DNA of 14,344 bases, taken from Planctomycetota bacterium. Lineage in GTDB: Bacteria > Planctomycetota > Phycisphaerae > Sedimentisphaerales > Anaerohalosphaeraceae. The position numbers and the translations under genes are program-made. The notes under the pieces were generated by a model. It was not told the origin of the DNA, ran no database searches, and worked only from the letters and a program-made list of their open reading frames with translations. Positions 7,142-13,594 of the stretch are shown here, piece after piece; position 1 is the stretch's first letter, and every line of letters starts with the position of its first letter. The stretch is from positions 1 to 14,344 of the forward strand of contig DAOVVQ010000071.1 in the NCBI GenBank assembly GCA_030637065.1, given 5' to 3'.

Positions 7142-7984
7142 ATGGGCATATACGACAGAGACTACAGCCACGACAACTACGGCGGCTCCCACAGACCGCA
7201 GATGCGGTTAGCAATGCCGTCGGTGCCACCGATTGTCATGTGGCTGCTGCTGATCAACGGCGGGGTATTCCTCGTTTCTGTCATGATACCTCCTTTGGGG
7301 AAGTTCTTATACGCCTCATTTTGCGTATATCCTGCCAGTCTGGGCCTGTCCGTGCAAATCTGGCGTATGGTGACGTATCAGTTTCTTCATGGCGGCTTTT
7401 GGCACCTGTTTATTAATATGCTCTGGTTATTCAATTTCGGACCGACGCTCGAGCAGTTGTGGGGAAGCAAGAGGTTCCTCATTTTTTATCTCGCCTGTGG
7501 AGCAGTCGGGGGCCTTGTATATCCGTTGCTGGTCTGGATGGGAATTCTTGGCGTTGGAACTTTAGTGGGCGCGTCAGGGGCAATTCTGGCAGTTGTCGCT
7601 GCGGTTGCATTAATCTTTCCATATCGGCAGATTGTCGTGATGTTTGTCTTTCCTATGCAGATGTGGCTTTTAGCCGTAATAGCCGCATGTGCAAGTGTTG
7701 CTTTCTTTTTCCAGGGCGACAATGCCGGTGGCCAGGCGGTGCATCTTGCCGGTATGGCTGCTGGTGCTGTTTATGTGCTTTGGCCGAGGTTGAGTAAAGG
7801 CGTCCAGACGAAGTCGCGGACTGTGCAGTGGGAGAGCAAGATCAATCGGGAACGCAATTTTCAGGCTGAGGTCGACCGGATACTTGACAAGGTCCACAAT
7901 CATGGGATCGCCAGCCTGTCGCGAAAAGAAAAGAAAATGCTCCGTGAAGCGACACAACGCGAACAACAAGAACGCGGCAGGTAA
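7142..7984 (+). CDS. Rhomboid family intramembrane serine protease
   Basis: A 280-residue polytopic inner-membrane protease that should cleave transmembrane substrates within the bilayer. The rhomboid signature is clear: HGGFWHLFINMLWLFNFG (83-100) with the oxyanion-side Asn92, GASGAI (143-148) with catalytic Ser145, and AVHLAGMAAG (199-208) with catalytic His201. About six hydrophobic segments cover residues 30-215. A charged soluble tail (220-280, VDRILDKVHNHGIASLSRKEKKML) looks like the short C-terminal domain often attached to bacterial rhomboids of this type. The leader carries TGCAAAAAAGGCAGA (7120-7134), near-identical to the dapL leader; its AAGG probably serves as the ribosome binding site. 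It is convergent with the 8042-8923 gene and has no operon partner here; substrates cannot be guessed. Confidence 0.92.
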   Translation: MGIYDRDYSHDNYGGSHRPQMRLAMPSVPPIVMWLLLINGGVFLVSVMIPPLGKFLYASFCVYPASLGLSVQIWRMVTYQFLHGGFWHLFINMLWLFNFGPTLEQLWGSKRFLIFYLACGAVGGLVYPLLVWMGILGVGTLVGASGAILAVVAAVALIFPYRQIVVMFVFPMQMWLLAVIAACASVAFFFQGDNAGGQAVHLAGMAAGAVYVLWPRLSKGVQTKSRTVQWESKINRERNFQAEVDRILDKVHNHGIASLSRKEKKMLREATQREQQERGR

Positions 7985-8018
7985 GTCACCCCTATTGTCC
8001 ATTGTTTATATCGGGAAA

Positions 8019-8039
8019 TAAAGGTACCTGGTACCTTTA
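8019..8039. terminator. Palindrome between convergent genes, possible two-way terminator
   Basis: TAAAGGTACC (8019-8028) and GGTACCTTTA (8030-8039) are perfect inverted arms around one T; a realistic hairpin has eight pairs and a five-base loop. It sits two bases after the end of the leftward gene (8042) and 34 after the rightward rhomboid gene. The flanking T-runs are short (TTTAATT rightward, TTTATTT leftward), so termination is plausible but not proven. Confidence 0.4.
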
Positions 8040-8041
8040 AT

Positions 8042-8923
8042 TCATTTCCAGGTTATCTTTTCGCTTTGACCGGTCAGTTCGGCGATCCTGGCGTCGATGG
8101 CCTTGTCCTTGCCTTGCTTAAGCGTGTTCAGTTCGGCTCTTTGCGCTCGCACCTTCTTTTGCATCTCCTCGATGCGGCTGCTCAGCTCGTCATAGCGAAG
8201 TTGCTTTTTGTGGATGATCAGGTCGAATCTGTCGGCGACAACCTCTGCCAACTGCACCCTGAGTTTTTTGCGTTTGGACTCCGGGGCCTTTTCCAGCGAC
8301 TTGAGCAGTTCATCGCGATGACGCAGAAGCTCCAGATCGGCCTTTAGCACCTCAGCTAATTCGGGGTTGTTTTCCTGGGCGGTCCTGATGGGGTCATAGA
8401 CCTGGCGAGCGGCGTTAAAACGGCGGGTATACATCTCCGGATTCTTTTCCCGCAGGGCCGTGAGCTTCTTGGCCTCTTGGGGGTAGTTTTCTTCGAGCCA
8501 CAGGAGCATTTCTTCGTGTCTCTTCTGAATATGCTCGCGCCAGCGTCCGGCGCCAGTGGGGCTTTTGGCTCCAGAGGCCGATCCTTCCGGCTTTTTCGCC
8601 CCAGCCCCAGCAGATTTTAGCGCTAATTCATGGGCGGCCTGCGATATCTTCGTGCGAAACAATCTGGGGTTGTCCTTGCGAAGCTGCTTTAGCTCCTCAG
8701 CTCTCTTGGGGTCCTGCTTGTCAAGCTGGGTGAGTATCTGGTCGATCCGCAGGTCGGTTAGCTGAACGATCTGTCCTGTTCCACCGGGCTTCTCCGACCA
8801 GATGTCCGTTTTATCTTCGGCTGCCGTGGCTGTGGCCGGTCCGGGCCGCAAAGCTGCGCCGATCGCCAAACCTAAAGCACACAAGATCAGCATATATGTG
8901 CCGAATTTTGTTGCCGATCTCAT
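8042..8923 (-). CDS. Exported helical repeat protein of the sigma operon
   Basis: I do not recognise a named family. The 293 residues start with a probable signal peptide: basic MRSATKFGTY, a hydrophobic core (about 9-25) and an AxA-like site near TATAA (31-35). The mature part is highly charged and helical. A segment of about 34 residues occurs twice: 64-97 (DPKRAEELKQLRKDNP) and 140-173 (YPQEAKKLTALREKNP) share L..L.....P..A..L..LR..NP.....R...AA, and a weaker third copy follows NNPELAEVLK at 185-194. An Ala/Gly/Ser/Lys-rich linker (104-125) lies between them, and 210-270 is a likely coiled coil. The start lies four bases after the anti-sigma-like gene's stop with AAGGA in front, so the two are translationally coupled. 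A periplasmic sensor or envelope role is inferred. Confidence 0.75.
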   Translation of the reverse strand: MRSATKFGTYMLILCALGLAIGAALRPGPATATAAEDKTDIWSEKPGGTGQIVQLTDLRIDQILTQLDKQDPKRAEELKQLRKDNPRLFRTKISQAAHELALKSAGAGAKKPEGSASGAKSPTGAGRWREHIQKRHEEMLLWLEENYPQEAKKLTALREKNPEMYTRRFNAARQVYDPIRTAQENNPELAEVLKADLELLRHRDELLKSLEKAPESKRKKLRVQLAEVVADRFDLIIHKKQLRYDELSSRIEEMQKKVRAQRAELNTLKQGKDKAIDARIAELTGQSEKITWK

Positions 8924-8927
8924 ACCG

Positions 8928-9443
8928 CTATCCTTTCCAAAAGTCAGTATTAATGTCCGCGATTTCCATCTCCAGTTCGCTGACGGCTGATTCGCTGTCG
9001 GTTTCCCATTCGTCCATCCGTATGCGAAGTATACTGTCGTCGATCTCGTCGACTTCCGCTGTCAGGAGTGCAAATTGCATGTCGCCTTCGCTGAGCGGGT
9101 CGGAGTCATCGGCCCATATCCGGTTTAGCGCTGCCATCGCCGGCCCAGGCGCGACGGGTTGGGTCGGCGTGAGCAATTTCATGCCGATCAGGGCGATTAT
9201 CATCAGGCAGGCTGCGACGGCAACACGCTGAATGATGGGATGAAAGATGCGTCTCTCGCGGAGCATCAGCCGGGCATTGATCTGCCCCTTGATGGCAGCG
9301 ATAAGGCCGCTATCAGGCTCAGGGGCCCGGCAGCGGCCCAAAAGCTCGTCACCGGCTGCGATCTCGTCGACAACCTGGGCGATTTCGGGCTCATCGTAGA
9401 ACCTTGTCACCAGTTCAGTCAAATTTTCAGTATTCTTATCCAT
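8928..9443 (-). CDS. Single-pass membrane protein, probable anti-sigma factor
   Basis: A 171-residue protein: a cytosolic acidic N-terminal part (1-65), one transmembrane segment (about 70-91, AVAACLMIIALIGM), and a Pro-rich then acidic outer part (92-171). Location directly downstream of an ECF sigma gene and upstream of an exported protein gene points to anti-sigma function. No HxxxCxxC zinc motif is present, so it would not be a classic ZAS-type factor; the call rests on context and topology. Residues 25-58 (DEIAAGDELLG...AAIKGQINARL) would be the sigma-binding part. Start: an ATG at 9458 is also in frame, but GGAG at 9454-9451 lies seven bases before the ATG at 9443, so the latter is chosen. 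Confidence 0.65.
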   Translation of the reverse strand: MDKNTENLTELVTRFYDEPEIAQVVDEIAAGDELLGRCRAPEPDSGLIAAIKGQINARLMLRERRIFHPIIQRVAVAACLMIIALIGMKLLTPTQPVAPGPAMAALNRIWADDSDPLSEGDMQFALLTAEVDEIDDSILRIRMDEWETDSESAVSELEMEIADINTDFWKG

Positions 9444-9507
9444 TACAAATCTCCACATTACCTGGTTTCATCAATCCGTGAATCGCCACAAATCGTAACA
9501 CTTTAAC

Positions 9508-9520
9508 CATGTGTCACATG
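9508..9520. promoter_or_regulatory. Perfect 13-bp palindrome in the sigma/anti-sigma gap
   Basis: CATGTG-T-CACATG is a perfect inverted repeat, 65 bases upstream of the anti-sigma-like gene on its strand. It has the size of a dimeric repressor site, but no promoter boxes could be assigned around it. Confidence 0.25.
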
Positions 9521-9529
9521 CGTTTTGTC

Positions 9530-9549
9530 ATTCCCGCGAAGGCGGGAAT
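9530..9549. repeat. Dispersed-type hairpin repeat ATTCCCGC-GAAG-GCGGGAAT
   Basis: An eight-pair perfect hairpin, ATTCCCGC (9530-9537) and GCGGGAAT (9542-9549) with a GAAG loop, followed by CCAG. This is the well-known interspersed motif that reads VIPAKAGIQ when translated and occurs between genes in many unrelated bacteria. Here it lies between the sigma and anti-sigma-like genes. Confidence 0.7.
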
Positions 9550-9564
9550 CCAGCATAAAATAGC

Positions 9565-9581
9565 ATCCGCCTTTGGCGGAT
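9565..9581 (-). terminator. Hairpin after the sigma gene, possible attenuator
   Basis: ATCCGCC-TTT-GGCGGAT is a perfect seven-pair hairpin 25 bases beyond the sigma gene stop. Leftward it is followed by GCTATTTTATG, a weak T-rich run. It may reduce readthrough from the sigma gene into the anti-sigma-like gene, or stabilise the sigma mRNA end. Confidence 0.35.
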
Positions 9582-9606
9582 TCCTGCCTGCTTCCCTGGC
9601 TACTAC

Positions 9607-10152
9607 TTATTCCTTTGCTTTCTCGGCCTCCATCAGTCCGCGAAGTTTTTTTAGCCCTCGGTGGACCTTCGACAGCGTCGTTCCGATCGGCTCGTCTCGC
9701 ATCTTGCTAAGCTCCTTGAAGGTAAACTGGCCGTAGAACCTCATGATCAGCAGCTCTGCGGTGTCCTTATCCAGCTTCTCAAGCTGCATTTGCAGTGTAT
9801 CGGACATTGCTATATCGGCTCTTGTCGGCGGCGTCTTTGACCTGATCGCCGCAGTTTTGCCGTCAATGAGCCTCTTTTGACGCTGCTGATGCCGCAAATA
9901 ATCGTAAAAAATATTCGATGCGATCGTAAACAGCCAACTGTTAAAAGAGCCGCCCTTAAAGGAGCCGAACTTTTCCACCAGTTTTATAAAGAGCGTACTG
10001 AGCAGGTCGTTGCTGACTTCTCTCTTGCCGCTTAGCCTGTAAAAATAGCCAAAACAACGGCCCGCGTACATATCCAGCAGTTGGCTGAACGCCTCGCTGT
10101 CGCCTCGCTTACAGCCGGCAACAATCTCATTTAGCTTGTCGCTTTCGTCCAT
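9607..10152 (-). CDS. ECF-type RNA polymerase sigma-70 factor
   Basis: A 181-residue two-domain sigma factor that directs RNA polymerase to a small regulon. Region 2 covers about 8-92, with FNSWLFTIASNIFYDYLR (70-87) as the region 2.3/2.4 melting and -10 recognition helix. A linker (95-115) leads to region 4 (about 117-172), where RFYGQFTFKELSKMRDEP and IGTTLSKVHRGLKKLR form the -35-binding helix-turn-helix. Length fits the ECF group, with no extra C-terminal domain. It is the first gene of a three-gene leftward set ending with the exported repeat protein, a usual layout for envelope-responsive sigma/anti-sigma pairs. The ribosome binding site is poor (AGCTGGT just before ATG). No autoregulated promoter could be identified in the AT-rich upstream region. 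Confidence 0.9.
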   Translation of the reverse strand: MDESDKLNEIVAGCKRGDSEAFSQLLDMYAGRCFGYFYRLSGKREVSNDLLSTLFIKLVEKFGSFKGGSFNSWLFTIASNIFYDYLRHQQRQKRLIDGKTAAIRSKTPPTRADIAMSDTLQMQLEKLDKDTAELLIMRFYGQFTFKELSKMRDEPIGTTLSKVHRGLKKLRGLMEAEKAKE

Positions 10153-10289
10153 ACCAGCTACTTGTCATGTTCTCAGACGTATTGTGAAAATGCTTTATTG
10201 CTGAAAATTACGAAAATAATCCCAAAAATCATTGCAAAAAACCCTTTTTCGCCTGTCCGTGGCGACTGCTTGATTTCGGGCTCAGGGGC

Positions 10290-10320
10290 GAAAAAAAACC
10301 GCGATCCGAAACTATATCGG
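10290..10320 (-). terminator. Hairpin plus eight T, terminator of the C4 protein gene
   Basis: Reading leftward, GGTCCGA and TCGGATC form seven pairs (one G-T) around TATAGTT, then GCGG and TTTTTTTT. The stop codon of the 10312-10596 gene lies in the loop. The stem-to-T distance of four bases is slightly long, but this is the best terminator-like signal in the window. Confidence 0.5.
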
Positions 10321-10596
10321 ACCTTCCTCGTCGTTATCGTCCTGCTTCCATTGGTCGGCTTCCTCTATGTCATCGAGTTCTCGCCGGATATACTTGAAAA
10401 TCTTGTCTTGCATAGGCGACATTTTTTCCTGCCAATTCGTCATCCGCTGATGGCCGGCTACGAGCATATCAAGCCGCAAAAGCTGCCATTTTGCAAGGCA
10501 TTCAGGCTCTTTAATCGTCGCAAAGGGGTCGCATTTGAAGATCCGCCTGCCCGAATCGTCCATCTCGTAATACTCACAATCGCTGCACTGAATCAT
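10312..10596 (-). CDS. Small C4 (zinc-type) protein, unnamed family
   Basis: A 94-residue soluble protein with four cysteines in a CxxC-x14-C-x10-C layout (C4, C7, C22, C33), fit for one zinc ion or a small Fe-S site. The first 35 residues (MIQCSDCEYYEMDDSGRRIF, then KCDPF and PECLAKWQ) form the metal module. The rest is helical and ends in a strongly acidic tail (DDNDEEGPI). I recall similar short proteins in planctomycete genomes with no assigned function, so treat the family link as memory, not proof. AGGG lies seven bases before the ATG. It is divergent from the 26-residue basic microprotein at 10721, sharing a 124-base AT-rich gap. The acidic tail beside a basic partner gene is suggestive only. 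Confidence 0.75.
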   Translation of the reverse strand: MIQCSDCEYYEMDDSGRRIFKCDPFATIKEPECLAKWQLLRLDMLVAGHQRMTNWQEKMSPMQDKIFKYIRRELDDIEEADQWKQDDNDEEGPI

Positions 10597-10635
10597 TTTT
10601 TTGCCCTAAATCTGATAAAAAAAAAGAATCTTTTC

Positions 10636-10664
10636 TTGCATTTGCTTATGATACCATATATTAT
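10636..10664 (+). promoter_or_regulatory. Possible promoter of the basic microprotein gene
   Basis: TTGCAT (10636-10641) and TATTAT (10659-10664) are 17 bases apart (3/6 and 5/6 consensus matches) in an AT-rich divergent gap, about 57 bases before the ATG at 10721. The -35 is weak. The same gap must also hold the promoter of the leftward C4 protein gene, which I could not pin down. Confidence 0.3.
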
Positions 10665-10720
10665 CACTGGCGTGGAAAGTGTTTTTGTAGTTGATAGAAT
10701 ATTGTTCGCTGGAGAATTTA

Positions 10721-10801
10721 ATGGCAAAGCCAAGACGCAGACGTAAGATTGGGAGCAAAAAGAGACGCGCCCGCTGGAAAGTCAGACATAAGATCAGCTA
10801 A
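10721..10801 (+). CDS. 26-residue highly basic microprotein, ribosomal-protein-like
   Basis: The frame reads MAKPRRRRKIGSKKRRARWK then VRHKIS and stop. Fourteen of 26 residues are Lys or Arg, with one Trp and no acidic residue. GGAG (10711-10714) lies six bases before the ATG, an almost ideal ribosome binding site, which supports real translation in spite of the size. Composition and length resemble the tiny rRNA-binding proteins bTHX and bL37, but I do not recognise the sequence as either. It stands alone, divergent from the C4 protein gene and 86 bases before the ferredoxin-ASKHA gene. A ribosome- or RNA-binding role is inferred from charge alone; a DNA-binding peptide is the alternative. 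Confidence 0.65.
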   Translation: MAKPRRRRKIGSKKRRARWKVRHKIS

Positions 10802-10831
10802 GACGGCTCCTGGGCGAAAACACCAATTTCC

Positions 10832-10875
10832 GCCTCGGTTGGGGGTTTTTGGCCGAGGCAGTCTCCTCGTGAGAC
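10832..10875 (+). promoter_or_regulatory. Two hairpins in the leader of the ferredoxin-ASKHA gene
   Basis: GCCTCGG (10832-10838) and CCGAGGC (10853-10859) pair perfectly around a 14-base loop rich in G and T; GTCTC (10861-10865) and GAGAC (10871-10875) form a second small hairpin ending 12 bases before the ATG at 10888. Neither is followed by a T-tract. They may affect translation, since this gene has no clear ribosome binding site. No cobalamin-riboswitch box could be recognised. Confidence 0.3.
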
Positions 10876-10887
10876 GCCGGGCAGCCA

Positions 10888-12474
10888 ATGAAGCACTGTA
10901 ATGTAACCTTTAATCCGGACGGTAAGACTATTTCCATTCATGCCGGCGCTACCGTTTTGGAAGCCGCCGGCCAGGTCGGTATCATCCTCAATACAGTTTG
11001 CGGCGGGCAGGGTACGTGCGGAAAGTGCGCTGTCACGCTTGTCGGCCCGGAGGGGACGGGCCGCCGGGTGATGGCCTGCCAGCATCGGATCGCCGGCGAT
11101 ATTACGGTTACGGTCGAGCCGGATTCCGGGTTTTTCGCCCAGCAGATACTCCAGCACGGCATCGACCACCAGATCAGCGTCGCCGCTGGCGATACGACAG
11201 ACAGCCTCTACGGGGTCGCTCTGGATATTGGCACGACAACGGTGGTCGCCAGGCTGATTGACATGTCCGATGGCACGTGTATGGCCACAGCAGGGGTCCT
11301 GAATCCGCAAAATATCTGCGGCGACGACGTCATCAGCCGTATCGCCTATGCTGAGACGGAAGATGGGCTCGCTGAACTCAACAGCCGGATAATCGAGTGC
11401 ATTAACGGCCTTATCGGGCAGGTATGCGGGCAGGTCGGAATTGACGCTGCCGATATCTACGAGATTGTCGCCGCTGGCAATACCACGATGAATCACCTTT
11501 TTTTGAAGCTGCCCGTAAAGCAGCTCGGCATAGCCCCGTATCAGGCCCATTCGACCGAGGCCCACGACCGCAGCGCCGCGGCGATGGGGCTTAATATCAA
11601 CCCAGCGGGCAATGTACGCACCATCGAAAATATCGCCGGTTTCGTCGGGTCCGATACCACGGCGGTGGCCCTGGCGGTGGGGATGGACAGCGCAGAGGAG
11701 ATGACTCTCGTCGTCGATATCGGTACCAACGGCGAGATCATCCTCGGGACCGGCGAAAAGATGTATGCCGCCAGTTGTGCCGCGGGCCCGGCGTTCGAGG
11801 GCGGCAGGATAAGCCAGGGCTCCCGCGCCGTCGAGGGTGCTATCGAGGCGGTCGTCTTAAACGGCGATGACATCGATATAGACGTAATTTCCGGATCGAA
11901 AGCGGCTGTGGCTCGCTCGATCTGCGGTAGTGGGCTTATTGACGCTGTCGCGGTGCTGCTGGACCTGGGGGTTATCGAGAGCAGCGGGCGGTTTCGCAGC
12001 CGGGCCAAATTGGAGGGTACTGCTTCCGACGCTATCCTGGCCAGGGTTACGCAGGTTGACGGGCAGGGGGCCTTTGTCCTGGCCCATAACGGTGAAAGCT
12101 GCCCGCCGGTGATACTCACACAGAGGGACATCCGCGAGGCCCAGCTTGCCATCGCCGCCATCGGAGCGGGGATAAAGCTGCTCCAGCGTAAGATCGGTAT
12201 TGCTGATAGCGATATCAGGCAGGTCCTGCTGGCAGGGGGGTTTGGTAACTATATCCGCCGCGAAAGCGCCCTTAGGATCGGTCTTTTGCCCCGCGTCGAG
12301 CCGGAAAAGGTGCATTTTGTGGGCAATGCCGCTGCTATCGGCGCAGAAATGGTCCTGCTGAGCCACGAATGCAGGCAGTTGACGGCGGACCTGGTCGGCA
12401 GGATCGAATATGTCGAGACAGCCGGGCGGGCGGATTTTCAGGCGGTATTTACCGAGTCGCTGCTGTTTGGCTAA
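10888..12474 (+). CDS. Short-form [2Fe-2S]/ASKHA protein, RACo-like corrinoid activator
   Basis: A 528-residue cytosolic protein of the DUF4445/RACo type. The N-terminal 75 residues are a plant-type ferredoxin with cluster ligands C38, C44, C47 (CGGQGTCGKC) and C64. From about 108 to the end is an ASKHA-fold ATPase: YGVALDIGTTTVVARLIDM (108-126), AAGNTTMNHL (195-204), VVDIGTNGEI (275-284), GPAFEGG (300-306), ICGSGLIDAV (345-354) and LLAGGFGNYI (447-456). Known relatives use ATP and a low-potential electron to return Co(II) corrinoid to Co(I) in corrinoid enzymes, and some serve MetH variants lacking their own reactivation domain. This copy is about 100 residues shorter than the clostridial RACo, with little between ferredoxin and ASKHA parts. 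No corrinoid protein or methyltransferase is encoded here, so the partner is unknown. Confidence 0.85.
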   Translation: MKHCNVTFNPDGKTISIHAGATVLEAAGQVGIILNTVCGGQGTCGKCAVTLVGPEGTGRRVMACQHRIAGDITVTVEPDSGFFAQQILQHGIDHQISVAAGDTTDSLYGVALDIGTTTVVARLIDMSDGTCMATAGVLNPQNICGDDVISRIAYAETEDGLAELNSRIIECINGLIGQVCGQVGIDAADIYEIVAAGNTTMNHLFLKLPVKQLGIAPYQAHSTEAHDRSAAAMGLNINPAGNVRTIENIAGFVGSDTTAVALAVGMDSAEEMTLVVDIGTNGEIILGTGEKMYAASCAAGPAFEGGRISQGSRAVEGAIEAVVLNGDDIDIDVISGSKAAVARSICGSGLIDAVAVLLDLGVIESSGRFRSRAKLEGTASDAILARVTQVDGQGAFVLAHNGESCPPVILTQRDIREAQLAIAAIGAGIKLLQRKIGIADSDIRQVLLAGGFGNYIRRESALRIGLLPRVEPEKVHFVGNAAAIGAEMVLLSHECRQLTADLVGRIEYVETAGRADFQAVFTESLLFG

Positions 12475-12479
12475 GCTGC

Positions 12480-13466
12480 TTACACATTGGGAGTAACGGC
12501 AAACAGATACACGATATATGCGGCGTAGGACAGGGCGAGGACCAGACCGATTTTTCTCCCGATGCGATTGTATATCATTGCGGTCAGCATGAAGGCGGCG
12601 CTTATTACGATCATCACCCAGTAATCGACGCCGACGAGCCGGGGTTCGACGTCAAACGGTCTGATCAGGCCGGCACAGCCGAGAGCGAGCAGGGCGTTGA
12701 AGATATTCGACCCGACCAGCGTCCCTACGGAGAGGTCGTCATGGCCCTTAAACGCCGCGACCATGCACGTCATAAGTTCCGGCAGTGAGGTGCCAACGGC
12801 GAATATCGTAAGGCCGATGACGGTTTTGCTTAGCCCAATTTTTTCGCCGATGAAAACGCCTCCGCGGATGGCCAGGTCCGCTCCCAATGCAAGTCCGCCG
12901 AGACCGATCACGATCAAGACCAGGCTATACCAGGCGGGTTTTTCGGGATGACGAACCTTTTCGCCGATGTGCTCGCGTGCCTCGGCGACCTCTGCGGGCT
13001 TTGCCCTGCCCTCACGGAGCCCTATAAACACCGTAAGAGCCAGCAGCACGCCGAATAGCCCCAAAAGCGTCGCTCCCTCGATCCGGCTGAGGTGTAAGTT
13101 GGACAAGATCGGTAATAACAGCAGCACGACGATCAGCATTACGGGGAGTTCTCGCCGTACGACGCTAAGCCGGACCCGGATCGGGCGGATCATCGCGCAT
13201 ATCCCGCCAACGAGGGCCAGATTGGCGATATTGGAGCCGTAAACATTGCCTATCGCGGTATTGCCCAAATTGCGTGCCGCAAAGGTGATGCTCGTTGCCA
13301 CCTCCGGAGCCGATGTCCCCATCGAGACAATGGTCAGCCCGATGATCAGCGGACTGACGCCAAGCCGCTGAGCCAGAGCGACGGCGCCGTCAACCAGAAG
13401 GTCGGCACCCTTGACCAGGATAGCCAGCCCTGCTGTCAGGAGCACTATGGCCCAGAATGTGTTCAT
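12480..13466 (-). CDS. Calcium/sodium antiporter (CaCA family, YrbG-like)
   Basis: A 328-residue inner-membrane cation exchanger with about ten hydrophobic segments. Two inverted alpha repeats are clear: GLTIVSMGTSAPEVATS (43-59) with GNVYGSNIANL (73-83), and GLTIFAVGTSLPELMT (218-233) with GTLVGSNIFN (248-257). E55 and E230 in the two GTSxPE motifs are the expected ion ligands. A charged cytosolic loop (about 150-178) separates the halves. Related bacterial proteins exchange Ca2+ for Na+ or K+ for H+; ion choice cannot be read from this. GGAG lies seven bases before the ATG. It is convergent with the ferredoxin-ASKHA gene, with only five bases between stop codons and no terminator. Confidence 0.92.
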   Translation of the reverse strand: MNTFWAIVLLTAGLAILVKGADLLVDGAVALAQRLGVSPLIIGLTIVSMGTSAPEVATSITFAARNLGNTAIGNVYGSNIANLALVGGICAMIRPIRVRLSVVRRELPVMLIVVLLLLPILSNLHLSRIEGATLLGLFGVLLALTVFIGLREGRAKPAEVAEAREHIGEKVRHPEKPAWYSLVLIVIGLGGLALGADLAIRGGVFIGEKIGLSKTVIGLTIFAVGTSLPELMTCMVAAFKGHDDLSVGTLVGSNIFNALLALGCAGLIRPFDVEPRLVGVDYWVMIVISAAFMLTAMIYNRIGRKIGLVLALSYAAYIVYLFAVTPNV

Positions 13467-13520
13467 TGCATCGCTCCGCTGATATCTGCGATTGTCGCCG
13501 CCAAATTCCGTTCGGCATCC

Positions 13521-13548
13521 ATTTTAGCGCACAAATATCGAAAATCAA
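13521..13548 (-). promoter_or_regulatory. Promoter of the antiporter gene
   Basis: Reading leftward, TTGATT (13548-13543), 16 bases, then TAAAAT (13526-13521): 4/6 and 5/6 consensus matches, about 55 bases before the antiporter ATG. A perfect hairpin, AAAATC-AAC-GATTTT (13541-13555), overlaps the -35 and could be an operator or part of the end of the fabF transcript. Confidence 0.45.
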
Positions 13549-13574
13549 CGATTTTTAGTGAAATAAAGCGGCTT

Positions 13575-13588
13575 AAGCGAAAACGCTT
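13575..13588 (-). terminator. Small hairpin after fabF
   Basis: AAGCG-TTTT-CGCTT (reading leftward) is a five-pair hairpin seven bases after the fabF stop, then AAGCCGC and TTTATTT. It is weak, but it is the only terminator-like structure directly behind the gene. Confidence 0.25.
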
Positions 13589-13594
13589 TTGCAA

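Noticed and set aside
10832..10859. Rho-independent terminator after the microprotein gene
   Set aside because: The T-run is inside the loop rather than after the stem, so it does not fit an intrinsic terminator in either direction.
10798..11565. Leftward open frame (about 255 codons) opposite the ferredoxin-ASKHA gene
   Set aside because: It is antisense to cluster-binding and ATPase motifs that are clearly conserved, and its product looks like no protein family.
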